Origin: Hyaloraphidium curvatum | Lineage: Eukaryota > Monoblepharomycota > Hyaloraphidiomycetes > Hyaloraphidiales > Hyaloraphidiaceae | Length of the DNA: 64,000 nucleotides | Assembly (NCBI GenBank): GCA_025558095.1 | Contig: JAIVFI010000014.1 | Location: 558,001-622,000 of the forward strand | Direction of reading: 5' to 3' | Part shown: positions 24,870 through 35,222 of the stretch, one piece after another | Numbering within the stretch: the stretch's first letter is position 1 | Layout of the letters: every line of letters starts with the position of its first letter | Program-made: the position numbers and the translations under genes | The notes under the pieces: generated by a model | What the model was told of the DNA's origin: nothing | Seen by the model: only the letters and a program-made list of their open reading frames with translations | Database searches by the model: none

Positions 24870-27800
24870 CTACGCCGCCTCGGCCACGTCAACGAGCAAA
24901 ACCGTCACGTCGTCGTACACAGTGTGATCGGTGAAGATCTTGAACTCGTTCCTTTGGAGCTCGCCCAGTCCTACAGCAAACGACTTCAGCTTTTGCTGAA
25001 CGACCTCGTCGGGGAGAGAATCGCCAGCATAGGATGCAGATTGGAAGACGTTTCTGTTCACCTGCAAATGGCCATGAGTCCCATTCGTGAAGTGACCAGC
25101 GCGGCAACGTACCTCATCCTGCATCGCGCGCTGAATGATGCCAGCGATCTCTTCCGCCTGCCTCACAAACTGGCTCGTAGGGACCTTGAAAGCGTCCCAC
25201 AAACCATCTGTTGCCATGCCTGCGCACAAGCATGATCAGCATCGATCGGGCCCAAGACTCGCGCATCACTCACAGATTATGTAGCGCCTGTCCGGTTCCA
25301 GCCTCACCCATGTCATGTCCGGCTTGCACTGGAACACGGGGGGATCCAGCTTGAACAGCAGGTCACCCATCGCGTCCCCACAATTGATGTGCTGGGTGAC
25401 GTTGAGCCCGAGCAGCACGGCTTGCGAGTGAGGGCCCAGATACTCTTCCGTCCGCACAACACGGCCCGCGCGAAGCGCCTCAATGTGGCGCTTCTTGGGC
25501 CCTTCCTCCTTCGTCCCAACCTGGGCGTGCAGGCCCTTCGGAATGGTGAGGTTCTGGCCCTGCCCGGGCCGAGACACCTTGATGATGGCGGAGGCCGCGG
25601 TGCCGTGAACGATGTGGTGGGCCTTCTCTGGGTGTCCAGGGTGGTGATCTTCCGAGATAAAGGTGGGTTCGAAACGGAAGCGGGCCCGGTGCTGCGTTTG
25701 GAGCACGCAGGTGCGCGAGTCCCCGATGTTGACGTTGAGAAGCCATTCGCCGCCAGACCAGGGCTCCGCAAAGTCCGGGAAGACGAGGTTGAGCACCAGG
25801 GTCGAGCCGTCGTCGGCGGGCTTCTTGGTCTCGTCAGCCCCGCTCTTCTTCCACTTCTCGAAACGCCTCTTGATCACCTCCAGGTACTCCTTGTCGGTGG
25901 TCTTTATCGCACACTCCACGGCTTCGACGATGCGATTCTGATTCCACTCGTCCGCGTCGACCTTGTCGAGTTCCTTCCGGATCATGTCGGGCAGTTCCTC
26001 GGCCACATACTTTGCGCAATCGGGGCCCCCGTGTCCGTCGGCGACGAGAAACAGGCTGTAGTTGAGCCCCGTCGGCTTATGCTCCATTCGCTCACGTATC
26101 GCGTGGGCGTCCTCCATGTGCTCATGGATCTTGATGGGCCGCGGGTCGTGCCGGGAGCCCATGCGGTAACCCTGCTTCACGTGGTCGGCGTATCGGATGC
26201 TGCGCAGCGGCGGCGCTCGGTAATCGTCCGCCTGCGTACGCGCTGAACCGGGGCGCGAGGCGTCGGGCGAGATCTTGGCCTTGCTTGGAGAATGGCGCAC
26301 GGTGGGCCTCTTGCCGGTCTCGATCCAGGGGATCCGGGGCGAATGCGACTTGGGCTTCTCGACCGTGCGCAGGAACTCAGCGCGCGGCCGAGTCGTGTCC
26401 TGCGGCGTCGCGGGCACGATATCCTCATCAAGTTCGGAGTGCGTGCTGGGCGGGTGTTGCTCGCGGTCGAGCGAGGGCTGGCGCTCCGGGGGCGGATCGA
26501 CCTGCATGATGTCTGAAGCGTCGACAAACTCCTCCTCCGATTCGTTGGGAAGCGGCTGGGTTTCCTGAACGAAGAGTTGCATCGGAGCCCGTTCGTGCGG
26601 CTGCGACGATTCCTCTGGGCTCCCCCGGCCAGGCTCTTCGTACGTCAGCGCAACGGGTGTCAACCGAAACTTTTCAGGCATTGGCAGGCGCCGATCAAAC
26701 TCCGATATCCATTGGTCCAGGGCCTGGAAAGTGCCTTCCTCCTCCGCTGTTTTGCCGACCACCTTGCGTGGATCCGGAGCATGGCCGAGGGCCACAATCG
26801 AGTCCTGCAGGGAATCCTCCGGCATCTGCAGCCTGATGCCGCCGTACGGGATCTGCGAATCCTGCGACGGCGGCGTCCCCGGCTTGCCGCTCCTCCGGCG
26901 CGTGTGCGGCTGCGCCAAGACACGCTCCTCGGTCACCACCGGATCCGGGGAGCTCGACGGGCTTCGCGATCGTGATCCATGCGCCGGGCGCTGCGCAGCG
27001 GGCACCGGCAGATCCTCGGGCTGCATCGCGGGGGTCCGCTCCCTTGGGGTCGCGGGCCGGCGGCCCGACCAGCGCCGGCTGGCGATCGCCGCCTGGCTGG
27101 CCGTGACGGGAAGCTCGATCTCCACCTCCACCTCGTTCGACGGCTTGCGCGACCTCACGGCCCGCGGTACCGGCGGCTGGGACGCTTCCGGCGGGGCAAA
27201 GTACTTCGACGTCTGCGCCTCCGCGGGGGGCGGCACCGCGTCGTTTCCCGAAGGGACGGGCGCCGCTCCTCCCCGCTCCGTGGACACGCTCCGCCTGCTC
27301 GCCGCCTGCCCGGTGTGCCGCCGCACCCTCGCCTTGTTCGGTGTTCTCGCAAACGAGTGCACGACATCGGCCGCGTGGTCCTCGGCCTGCGCGCTCATGG
27401 GCGGCGTGGCCGGCCGCGCAGGCTGGGGAGGGGTGACCCTGCCGAGCAGCTCCGCCGCCGAGGGCAGCTCCTGCATCTCCGTGGTCGAGTCTTCGAGCTG
27501 CGTGTCGTCCATGCGCAGCTCTACCGGTCCGGGCGACGAGTCCATCTCCGTGTCGGGCTCCCCGGCGTCCGATCCGTGCGCCTCGGGCAACTGCATGGCC
27601 TGCGTCCGCTCCGCAGACACCGCGAGGATCTGTTCCACCACGATCTCCGCCTCCCGTGCCTTTTCCTGCTGCGGCGAAGGCACCGGTACCGGCTCCGGCA
27701 CCGGCTCCGGCTCGGGCTCCGGCTGCGCGGGCGGTGGGGCGGCCTCGCTGTCCACGCTCGCCTCCCGCTGCGTCCTCAGGCTCCGCCGGGAAGGCTCCCT

Positions 27801-29876
27801 TGCCGGGCTCGCCGGCTTGCCCGGCGCCGGCGCCGCGCCGTCCTTGCCCTTGCCAGACTTCCGCTTCGAGCGCGGCTTCGTCGCCTCGAATTCACCCCAC
27901 GCATCCGCGACCCCTTGGATGCTCCCCACCCGCGATTTCGCCACCGACGACCAGAACGGCTTCCAGTCCTCGGGCTGTGCATGCTCGCGGAGGAAGGCGC
28001 ACGCCGCAGGGGTGGGCTGGGGGGAGTCGGGCAGCTCGCGGCGGACGGGGGCGCCGAGGGCAAAGGACAGCAGCCTCTCGGCGGTCTCGGATTCTGCGCA
28101 CGCAACACCGTGAGGCCGGCGGCAACGGGCCGCTGAAGGCGACTTACCGATCATCAAAACCGCCATCGCGCAGATCTCCTCGAGCGTCTTCCCGCCCCCG
28201 TCCAGCGCCTTCATCCTGTTCAGCGCATCTCCGACCTCGACCCACCGGGTGTGGCGATTCCGCTCGTATCTGTACCGCAGCCCGAAGTCGCGGAGGGCAC
28301 TTTCGAGCTCGGATTCCGGGGCTTCCGGCGCCCCGCCCGACGACGACCGAGAGCGGTTGGAGGGGCCCGACGCTGCATTCCTCGCGCGCTTGGCGGGCTG
28401 CTCCTCCGCGGCCGACGACGGCCGCTTCCGCGCCGACGTGCTCTTCGGCGGGTGCTGCGACGCAGCGGATGCCGGCGTCCTGCGGGAGGAAGGCGGCCGC
28501 GCGGGGGGATCGGGTTCCGCCGGCCCGGATCGGGGACCGCCCGTGACCGAGGAGTCCGTGTCCACGGATTCGGGCTCGCCGGGATCCGGTGCGGGTGCGG
28601 GTGCGGGTGTCCGTGCCGGGGGTGGGGGAAGCGCGATCCTGGGTGCGGTGGGCTCGACGATCGGGTCGAGCGTCTGCTCGGGCTGCGAGAGCGGCACGGA
28701 AAACACGTCCTTCTCGGCCGCGGGCTCCGGTTCGGGGGCTTCCTCTGGGGCGGCGGGCTCCGGGGTGGGCGGTTTCGGCGGCAGCTGCGGCGTCGCCTTG
28801 ATGGTGAAGGGCGAGAACCTCTTGGCGTTCTTCGCGGGCGCCTTGGCCGCCCGCGTGCGCGCGGGCTTCACGACGTCGTCGTCCTCCTCCGGATTGTCCC
28901 CCGGCTCCGCGTACGACATCGGCGCCGTCCTGCGGCGGTTCCGGTTCGGTGGGCTCGGCGGAAGTGCCTGCGGCGGTGGATTTCTGGGCGCGGGGGCCTC
29001 CTCGTAACGCGGGTCAGAGGGGGAGATGTTCATCGGCGGGGTTTTGCCGCGACGCGGGCGCTCCGCCGTTGCCGGTGGCGGCGCCGTTGGCTGGGGCGCC
29101 GGATCCGGGTCCGCCTTGACGCGCCTGCCGCGCGGGGGAGGGACCACGGGCACGGCAAGATGGTCGGTTTGCGGGGCCGCCGCCTGTCCGTTTGCCGCGT
29201 TCTCGCCCGCCGCCTGCGTTTCGGCGCCGTCCGCCTTTTTCCGTCCGCGGCGCTGCGTGGTCGGCGGCCTGCTTGCTGGCGTCGGGGAAAAGTCCTGCCG
29301 GGCGGCGAGGACAGGCGCGTCCTCCTCGGGCGGGTTCACCAGCGCGGAAATCTCCATCGCGGGGCTCCGTCCTTCAGGAAGACGCTGCTCCGCTGCCCCG
29401 CCGGCATCATTTGAAGGCGCCTCCGGGGCCGCGGGAATTTCGGCCGGGGGTGGAGGCCTCTTTGGCTTTTGCGGGAGCAGGGTCGGCGGCGTCCCCCTCT
29501 CCGGTTTTGGCGACGCCCTCACGGTGCGCAGGTTCACCCGCTTCGGTGGTTGCCGCGGAGGCGTGTCCCCGGGGTGGAAGTCATACGGGTCCTCGGCGGG
29601 CTCCGGCTCCTGTTGTGCCGGGGGGGCCGCAGCCCGGCCGCGCCTCGCGCCGGCGGCCTTGAACATCACCGGCGCGGGGTTCTGCGGCTTGACGGCGCGC
29701 GGCTTCGGCGGCACGATGGCGGCGGGCTTCTGCGGCGCCCTGCGCGTGCGTGGCCCTTCCGGCGTGTCGAACGAGACGGCGTCCCCGGAAGGCTGCACGC
29801 CGCCCGACCCGCGGGTCGGCATTTTCACGCCCGTCCGCGTGACTTTGGCCGCCGCCGCCGCCGGCTTGCGGCCCAT
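24870..29876 (-). CDS. PP2C (PPM) Ser/Thr phosphatase with a very long disordered N-terminal extension
   Basis: Three exons on the minus strand, 28148-29876, 25274-28093 and 24870-25219, give 1632 residues. The 54-base intron 28094-28147 has no stop and a length divisible by three. The C-terminal 400 residues are a PPM phosphatase: MEDAHAIRERM, FLVADGHGGPDCAKYV with the metal-binding DGHGG, the DDGSTLVL strand, NVNIGDSRTCVL, then MATDGLWDAF and DDVTVLLV. The preceding 1200 residues are Pro/Ala/Glu/Arg-rich, low in hydrophobics and probably disordered, except for a compact island at about residues 530-640 (ALRDFGLRYRYERNRHTRW, LREHAQPEDWKPFWSSVA). The chosen ATG 29876 lies 95 bases from the divergent F-box gene; 29942 is an upstream in-frame alternative. 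The extension probably scaffolds substrates; this is inference. Confidence 0.85.
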
Positions 29877-29971
29877 CGTGACCCGCGCCAACTGTTGTGG
29901 GCGAACTTGTCGCCAAGAACGCGCGGGACGACTGTCCCCCAAATCTCAACGCATCTAGCCGGAAGATAGAA

Positions 29972-31063
29972 ATGGAGCCGCCGAATGCTGGGCAGCTCGA
30001 TATTCCGGAACGCGCCGAAGAGGCGGTCGGTGCGGCAGGCGCCGCAGCGAGCCCCTCCGACGCGCCCGAACCCCCCCTGCTCCCCGTCCCCGCTGTCGCC
30101 ACACTCCCGCCCGAAATCCGCAACGCCATTATCAAGGCCCTCATGTCGCACGGCGACCGCGGCTCCGTCTCGAGATTTTCGAGGGCCAGCAAGGCGTGCT
30201 ATCGCGCGTTCTACCCGCTCCTTCTGCGAGACATAACCTTCGAGCCTGGGTGGGCCCGCGGGGCGCGGCTGGAGCAGTTCCTGGACGGCGTGGCCGGGCC
30301 GCAAAAGTATGCCCTCGTCAAGAGGCTGAAGCTACACCACTCCATCTGCTTCGACGACCCCCGGCACGGGACCCGGATCTGGGACCTCCTCAAAAGCTGC
30401 CTGCCCCACCTCAACTCGCTCGAGCTCGTCGGACCGACCGCGTTCCTGTCTGTCGCGTGGAAGCTGGTGCTCGCTGCCAACGTGCAGCAGCTCGAGGAAC
30501 TTTCTTTCGTTGGAGGGTGGAAAGGCCCGAGCTCGGGCCAGGCTCTGCCTCGCTGCGTGCGGAGGCTGACGGTCGTTCCGGAAGACTACTCTTCTCTGCA
30601 CCAGATCGTGGTCATGGTGGACCGGGCTTCGGATCTGGAGGATTTTCACATCAAGGGCCTGAGCCTGGTCGGCATCGAAGACGAGTTCGGTCCGTTCGAA
30701 CACGCGAAGAGAGTGCTGCGGAGCTGCTTCTTCAAGGAAGCGCTGGTGCGGCTGCCAGCCTGGCTGACGGGACTGCGGGTTTTGCGGATCCCAAGGCAGC
30801 TCACGGGTCTCGCCTTCAGAGTGCGGGCCAGCGACCCGCGTTTCCAGCTACCGCCGTCCCTGAAGGAGCTCCGCCTCGAGCAGGTGCAGCTTACCATGAC
30901 TGAGGACCGGTTCGACGCCGTCCGAAAGGTGCTGAAAGCGTCTAACCTGGAGAGCATCTATGTGCGGGTCGCGTGGAACTCGCAACGCACAGATTCCGCT
31001 GTCAAGGAGCTCGCGTTCTGGCGCTCGATCGACATTGCCCGGATCGATTGCCACTGGGCCTGA
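29972..31063 (+). CDS. F-box-like / leucine-rich repeat protein
   Basis: A single-exon, 363-residue protein. The Pro-rich N-terminus is followed by an F-box-like helix set (ATLPPEIRNAIIKALMSHGD, then RASKACYRAFYPLLLRDITF) and a series of irregular LRR-like segments (LKLHHSICF, LNSLELVG, LEELSFVGG, LRVLRIPRQL, LKELRLEQVQL). Such proteins are usually substrate receptors of SCF ubiquitin ligases. The family call rests on layout rather than strict motifs. It is divergent from the PP2C gene. Confidence 0.7.
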   Translation: MEPPNAGQLDIPERAEEAVGAAGAAASPSDAPEPPLLPVPAVATLPPEIRNAIIKALMSHGDRGSVSRFSRASKACYRAFYPLLLRDITFEPGWARGARLEQFLDGVAGPQKYALVKRLKLHHSICFDDPRHGTRIWDLLKSCLPHLNSLELVGPTAFLSVAWKLVLAANVQQLEELSFVGGWKGPSSGQALPRCVRRLTVVPEDYSSLHQIVVMVDRASDLEDFHIKGLSLVGIEDEFGPFEHAKRVLRSCFFKEALVRLPAWLTGLRVLRIPRQLTGLAFRVRASDPRFQLPPSLKELRLEQVQLTMTEDRFDAVRKVLKASNLESIYVRVAWNSQRTDSAVKELAFWRSIDIARIDCHWA

Positions 31064-31210
31064 AGGTGCTCCGCCAGCCCGTTGGCCGCCGTGACTTATC
31101 TAGAGCTAGATTTCATGCTTCACTACATTCACTAAAGATGGAAAGCCGCCCTTTTTCAAAGATCTGCGTTCGGACTCGCGAGCTCCAACCAAACGTGCCC
31201 CCTTGACACC

Positions 31211-32577
31211 TCACGCCGCTCCACACCACACGGTTCCCTGCCCCGCGTAGCACTTCGTTCCCGCTGGGCATGGCTGCGCGACCCAGACGCCGTTGGCGCA
31301 CTGCTCGAACCCGGTGCCGGCGCAGCGGTACGAGCCCGCTGCGCAGGGGCCGGATGCGGCCGAGGTGGTGGTCGTGCGGGTGGTTGCGGATGTGGATGTC
31401 GAAGTGGTCGGCCGGGTTGTTGTAGCCGAGCTCGTGGTCGTCCTGCTGCTCGTCGTCGAGCTCGACGTGCTGGTGCCGGGGATGCCGGCGCCGCAGGCGA
31501 TCTGGCTGCCGGTCTGGATGCACACGGTGTTGGGAGGGCAGCTCAGGAGCACGTACACGCCGTTGGCTGCGGTTCAGGTGCGCGGTCAGGATGGAGAACG
31601 GGATAAGTGGAGCGATCGGACTTACCGCACTGACGGAAGGCGCGCGCGTCACTTGTGGAGCCTCCGGTGCCGCAGAGGTACGTCCCGTCGGTGCACGTGG
31701 CTCCCGCTGCCGACGTCGAGGTCGTCGTTGGCCCGGAAGTGCTTGTCGTCGGGGTTGTCGGACCGGGGTTCGCCGTCGGCGTGCTGCCAGGCACGACGGT
31801 GACCACGCCCCCGCCGGCGTCGACTCTGATCACCGCCCGGCCTTCGAGATACTCGATCCCGGCGTTGCTGACCTCGTACGGGAAGTTGAACTCGCTGATC
31901 CTCGGCACGGGGAGCAGGGCGGCCGGCCAGGGGTTCAGGTCGGGCTGGGCGAGGAGGAGCTGGGGCCCGGTGACGGCGCCCGAGGTCGTGCTGCCCGGGA
32001 ATCGGATGTCGATGCAATTTTCATAGTATTCCCGGGCTCCGATCGCATTGATCCAGTTCCAGCTTATCACCTGTGGACTCGTGTCACAGTGCGCCACACC
32101 TCCGACGCGGCGCGGCCTACCCAGCGTCCGCCGAGTCCTCCCGGGAGGGTAACAGAATACGACATGCCGTCCAGGAAACAGGTCCGTACGATGGTTCGGA
32201 GAACAACCCAATCGTTGGTGGTTTTGAGGACGTCCGAGCCGACGATCGGGGAGATGGCGAACTCTGCGTGGTTCGGGGCGCGATCAGCACCGATAGCATC
32301 GGCGATTGCAGGAACACTCACGGCAATGACCGCCATTGTGCAAGGCGCTGCCTTCGAAGCTGATCGCCAGCGACTGACCAGGTGCCACGTCGTGCACCAC
32401 CTGTCCCGGAGGTTTCCCGCCGCACGGCCAGGGCCTGTCCGCCGCCAGCGGGCTCTTGAGGTCGTAATCGATGGGAGGGTTGCCGTACCGCGAGCCGCGG
32501 GGCAGAGGGCTGCGGACCTCCACGTGCGCCCGCGCCGCGGCGAGGAAGCTAAGCAGGAGGACGAGGGCGAGCAGCAT
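31211..32577 (-). CDS. secreted AA11-type lytic polysaccharide monooxygenase with two CBM19-like chitin-binding modules
   Basis: Four exons (32322-32577, 32121-32263, 31626-32070, 31211-31566) give 399 residues. The signal peptide (MLLALVLLLSFLAAARA) ends just before HVEVRSPLP, so the mature N-terminal His can form the copper histidine brace. The second brace His is in FEGSALHNGGHCQ. The axial aromatic is in the REYYENC segment after WNWINAIGA, as in AA11 enzymes (WTWFN.IGNREMYMNC). A Thr/Pro linker leads to CTDGTYLC...FRQCANGVYVLLSC, a second Ser/Thr-rich linker and CAAGSYRCAGTGFEQCANGVW...CPAGTKC, both matching the CBM19 spacing. AA11 LPMOs cleave chitin oxidatively outside the cell. An intron splits the first module between its third cysteine and ANGV. 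Confidence 0.87.
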
Positions 32578-32861
32578 CGCAGAGACGGGGCGGGGAATGC
32601 TTTGATTGGGCGGAGGTCCGCGTGCCTACCACTTTCCGCAGGCGATCTTCTACGGAACTGGACGAGAGCCGGAGGCGGATAATCTCGAGTGAGGCGGAGG
32701 TGGCACGAGGAGATTCGAGGTCCATCGTCCGTCACTCGATCTTGGCGTCACCGCGAAGACGCCGCCCAAACACTGCGAAGCTCCGTGCTCACACACGCGT
32801 TTTCCCTCTCCTGCGCCTTGACTCACGCGTTTCGGAAGCTCCCTTGCACGGCCCTGCTCGG

Positions 32862-33974
32862 ATGGTGCCGAAACTGCTCGTCCTTGGACTGAATCCGTCC
32901 ATTTCCTTGACCCTCGTGCTCGACGGGCTACAGCTCGGGCAAGTGAACCGGGCGCAGCGCGGGATTCCTTCTTCCGGAGGCAAAGGGCAGAATGCTTCCG
33001 TGGCGGCCCGGACCTGGTTTGATGCTTCCGGAATGCCCGAGGCTGAGGTGCATTTGCTCCAGGTCCTCGGAGGCATGACCGGCGACGCAGTCAGCCAGCG
33101 ATTGCGCGATTCGTACCCCGGCATCGTGCAGCATACTTTGGCGATCGCGTCACCCACGAGGACGACGGTCACTGTGATTGACGAATCGCGCGGGGAGACC
33201 ACGGAGCTGATTGAGCCGAACGCCGGGCCTGTCGGCGCAGAAGAGGCCGAAAAGTTGCTGCAGCTCCTCGCCGAGGTTATTGCGAGCATTTTATCTGACA
33301 GAGGAGAGCCATCGGCTGTCGAACAGGGCCCTCGCTGTGGCCTGTTGCTTATGGGAACGTGCCCGCCCGGCTTGGCTGCTTCCGAAATCTACGCCCGAGC
33401 GGCGCGGACATTCAAGGCGCGACTGCCGGACGGGTTCGTTCTTTTGGATACTTCCAAGGGTCTGGATGCGGTCGTCGAGGCCGCGGAGGGGTGCATCGAC
33501 GCTGTGAAGATCAGCTTGGACGAAGCCGCTGCATTCGTGAAGGCTCGAGGCGCGACAGATTTGGACGGACCGCAGGTGGCAAAGCTGACGCTGGATCTCC
33601 TTGTCGGCGTGGACTTTGTTGGAATTACGGACGGTCCCAGAAGCTCGTACCTGGCCTGTCGAGAAGCCCAACCTGATCGCACGGTGCTCTACGCCTATAC
33701 TCCCCCGTCACTGTCTGCTCTCTTTCCAGACGTTTCGCTGCTAAATCCGATTGGAGCAGGCGATGCTGTCTCTGCAGTCTTTGCGGCCTCCTTTGTGGGG
33801 TCGGATGGAACGGCTGAAGCCGCACGTGAAGCGTTTGCGAACGGATTGTCTGCCGGAAGTGCGAGCTGCCTTGGTTTCGAGACGTCAAAGTTTGATCTTG
33901 TGGCTTGCAATTCCATTCGGAAGCACCTGACGTCAACGGACAACAACGAGGCGGCTAGTTCTTCAAGCATGTAA
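32862..33974 (+). CDS. PfkB/ribokinase family carbohydrate kinase
   Basis: A single-exon, 370-residue protein. The frame is open upstream but 32862 is the first ATG giving a normal PfkB start (PKLLVLGLNPSISLTLVLDG). The substrate motif is RGIPSSGGKGQNASVAAR and the C-terminal signature NPIGAGDAVSAVFAASFVG carries the anion hole GAGD with the catalytic Asp. The NPS.(D/L) start and GGKGQN resemble the 1-phosphofructokinase/tagatose-6-phosphate kinase (LacC/FruK) branch more than adenosine kinase. Substrate is uncertain. It is convergent with the unknown gene that follows. Confidence 0.88.
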   Translation: MVPKLLVLGLNPSISLTLVLDGLQLGQVNRAQRGIPSSGGKGQNASVAARTWFDASGMPEAEVHLLQVLGGMTGDAVSQRLRDSYPGIVQHTLAIASPTRTTVTVIDESRGETTELIEPNAGPVGAEEAEKLLQLLAEVIASILSDRGEPSAVEQGPRCGLLLMGTCPPGLAASEIYARAARTFKARLPDGFVLLDTSKGLDAVVEAAEGCIDAVKISLDEAAAFVKARGATDLDGPQVAKLTLDLLVGVDFVGITDGPRSSYLACREAQPDRTVLYAYTPPSLSALFPDVSLLNPIGAGDAVSAVFAASFVGSDGTAEAAREAFANGLSAGSASCLGFETSKFDLVACNSIRKHLTSTDNNEAASSSSM

Positions 33975-34021
33975 TTCATTTCGAATGAAATCACTTCATG
34001 TACACAGCTCGCTCTGGATAG

Positions 34022-35197
34022 TCAGTACATATCCCAGTAGGCTGATTCGTCTTCGTCCGCATTGTTTGCCCCAGAAGACGTAACAGCTGCAGATGCTTTT
34101 CCAGAACCAGAGCCAAAAGTCCCCTCGTTGTCCTCGTCCTCGTCTGGAAGTAGGTAACTCTCGTAGTACTCCCTCTCGCCGTCGCTCTCATCTCCCCTGC
34201 CGAGCTGCTTCTGTGCGAGCTTCGCAACTTCCGCCTGGAGGGCGGCTGCTCGCTCTTCGGCTCGAAAGGCCTCTTCTGCCTCGGCTTCCGAGTCGAACCA
34301 GATGGCCTTCCCAGGAACCAAGGTGTCGATCAGTTCTCTGCTCCAAAGAGAAGCTGTCCGGCAGAGCAGCAGGTCGTGAAAAACCCAGCCTCTTCTGTCC
34401 GCGGGTTCGAAAAGCATCACGCAAACACCCGAAACCTCGTCCTCGCTTGCAAGAGTGGCGTCGAACGTCCTGCCGAACTCCACGGCGGCATACAGTGTTC
34501 TCCGATCAACGCGGCGGTAACGCGCAAAAGCACTCTCCGAGTCAGCAAGGGCACCGGCGTCGTCGAAACTGGTTACGAGCTGTTCCGCCACCATCGAGCT
34601 CGCGTTCGAGCATGCAAGGCAGTCAAATCCATACACGCGGCGGCGCAAAGTGGCGGCATCAGTGGAGCCACCGGTCGCTCCGATCCGGTCCAAAGGCTCC
34701 GCAGCCGAGTCCGGGGAAGCCAGAAACATGCATCGTTCCCGCAGCGCCGTGGAGGCGAGCGATAGCAGGGCCTGGCGAGCTCCGGCCCTTAGAAGCGACA
34801 GAGAAACAACTGCGAGAGTCAAGGGACAATCGAAAGGGTTGGAGGAGGGCATCGCCGCAAGCCCAGTAACTGCCGTGCCATTCGACGATGCGACCGACGA
34901 ACGGGAGCGGTGCCGCGACAACGGCAATGGCTGCGGCTTCGGTTGGACGATGGAGGCCATTCGAGAAGGGTCCTTCTCCGATAACAAGAGAGTAGAAGTG
35001 TCGCCCAGATAGCGTAACGTCACGGCAACTCCCTCGTTGCGGGCAGCGGCAGAGCTCCGGAAGGCAATGGCCCCCTCAGAAGCAACTGCCTCGCTTTTGT
35101 AATTGCCTTCCGGCGGCCGAACGCTAGAGTTGGCAGGGCGATGACGAACGGCGGCCCGGTGCCACCACCGCGCGCCGACGACGGTCATACGGCTCAT
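34022..35197 (-). CDS. hypothetical protein with acidic C-terminus
   Basis: A single-exon, 391-residue minus-strand protein of unrecognised family. The C-terminal half looks structured: YGFDCLACSNASSMVAEQLV, RYRRVDRRTLYAAVEFGRTF, RGWVFHDLLLCRTASLW. A charged coiled-coil-like stretch rich in Glu/Ala (about residues 310-345) and a strongly acidic, Ser/Gly-rich tail ending DEDESAYWDMY follow. The chosen ATG (35197) is only 25 bases from the start of the divergent pseudouridine synthase. A later ATG (35188 or inside the first 150 residues) is possible. No membrane helix is seen. Confidence 0.55.
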   Translation of the reverse strand: MSRMTVVGARWWHRAAVRHRPANSSVRPPEGNYKSEAVASEGAIAFRSSAAARNEGVAVTLRYLGDTSTLLLSEKDPSRMASIVQPKPQPLPLSRHRSRSSVASSNGTAVTGLAAMPSSNPFDCPLTLAVVSLSLLRAGARQALLSLASTALRERCMFLASPDSAAEPLDRIGATGGSTDAATLRRRVYGFDCLACSNASSMVAEQLVTSFDDAGALADSESAFARYRRVDRRTLYAAVEFGRTFDATLASEDEVSGVCVMLFEPADRRGWVFHDLLLCRTASLWSRELIDTLVPGKAIWFDSEAEAEEAFRAEERAAALQAEVAKLAQKQLGRGDESDGEREYYESYLLPDEDEDNEGTFGSGSGKASAAVTSSGANNADEDESAYWDMY

Positions 35198-35222
35198 CTC
35201 AGAGCCTGTAGATACGTTCGCA

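Noticed and set aside
26731-28136. Long plus-strand ORFs inside the PP2C gene
   Set aside because: Ser/Gly- or Arg-rich mirror images of the disordered minus-strand coding region.
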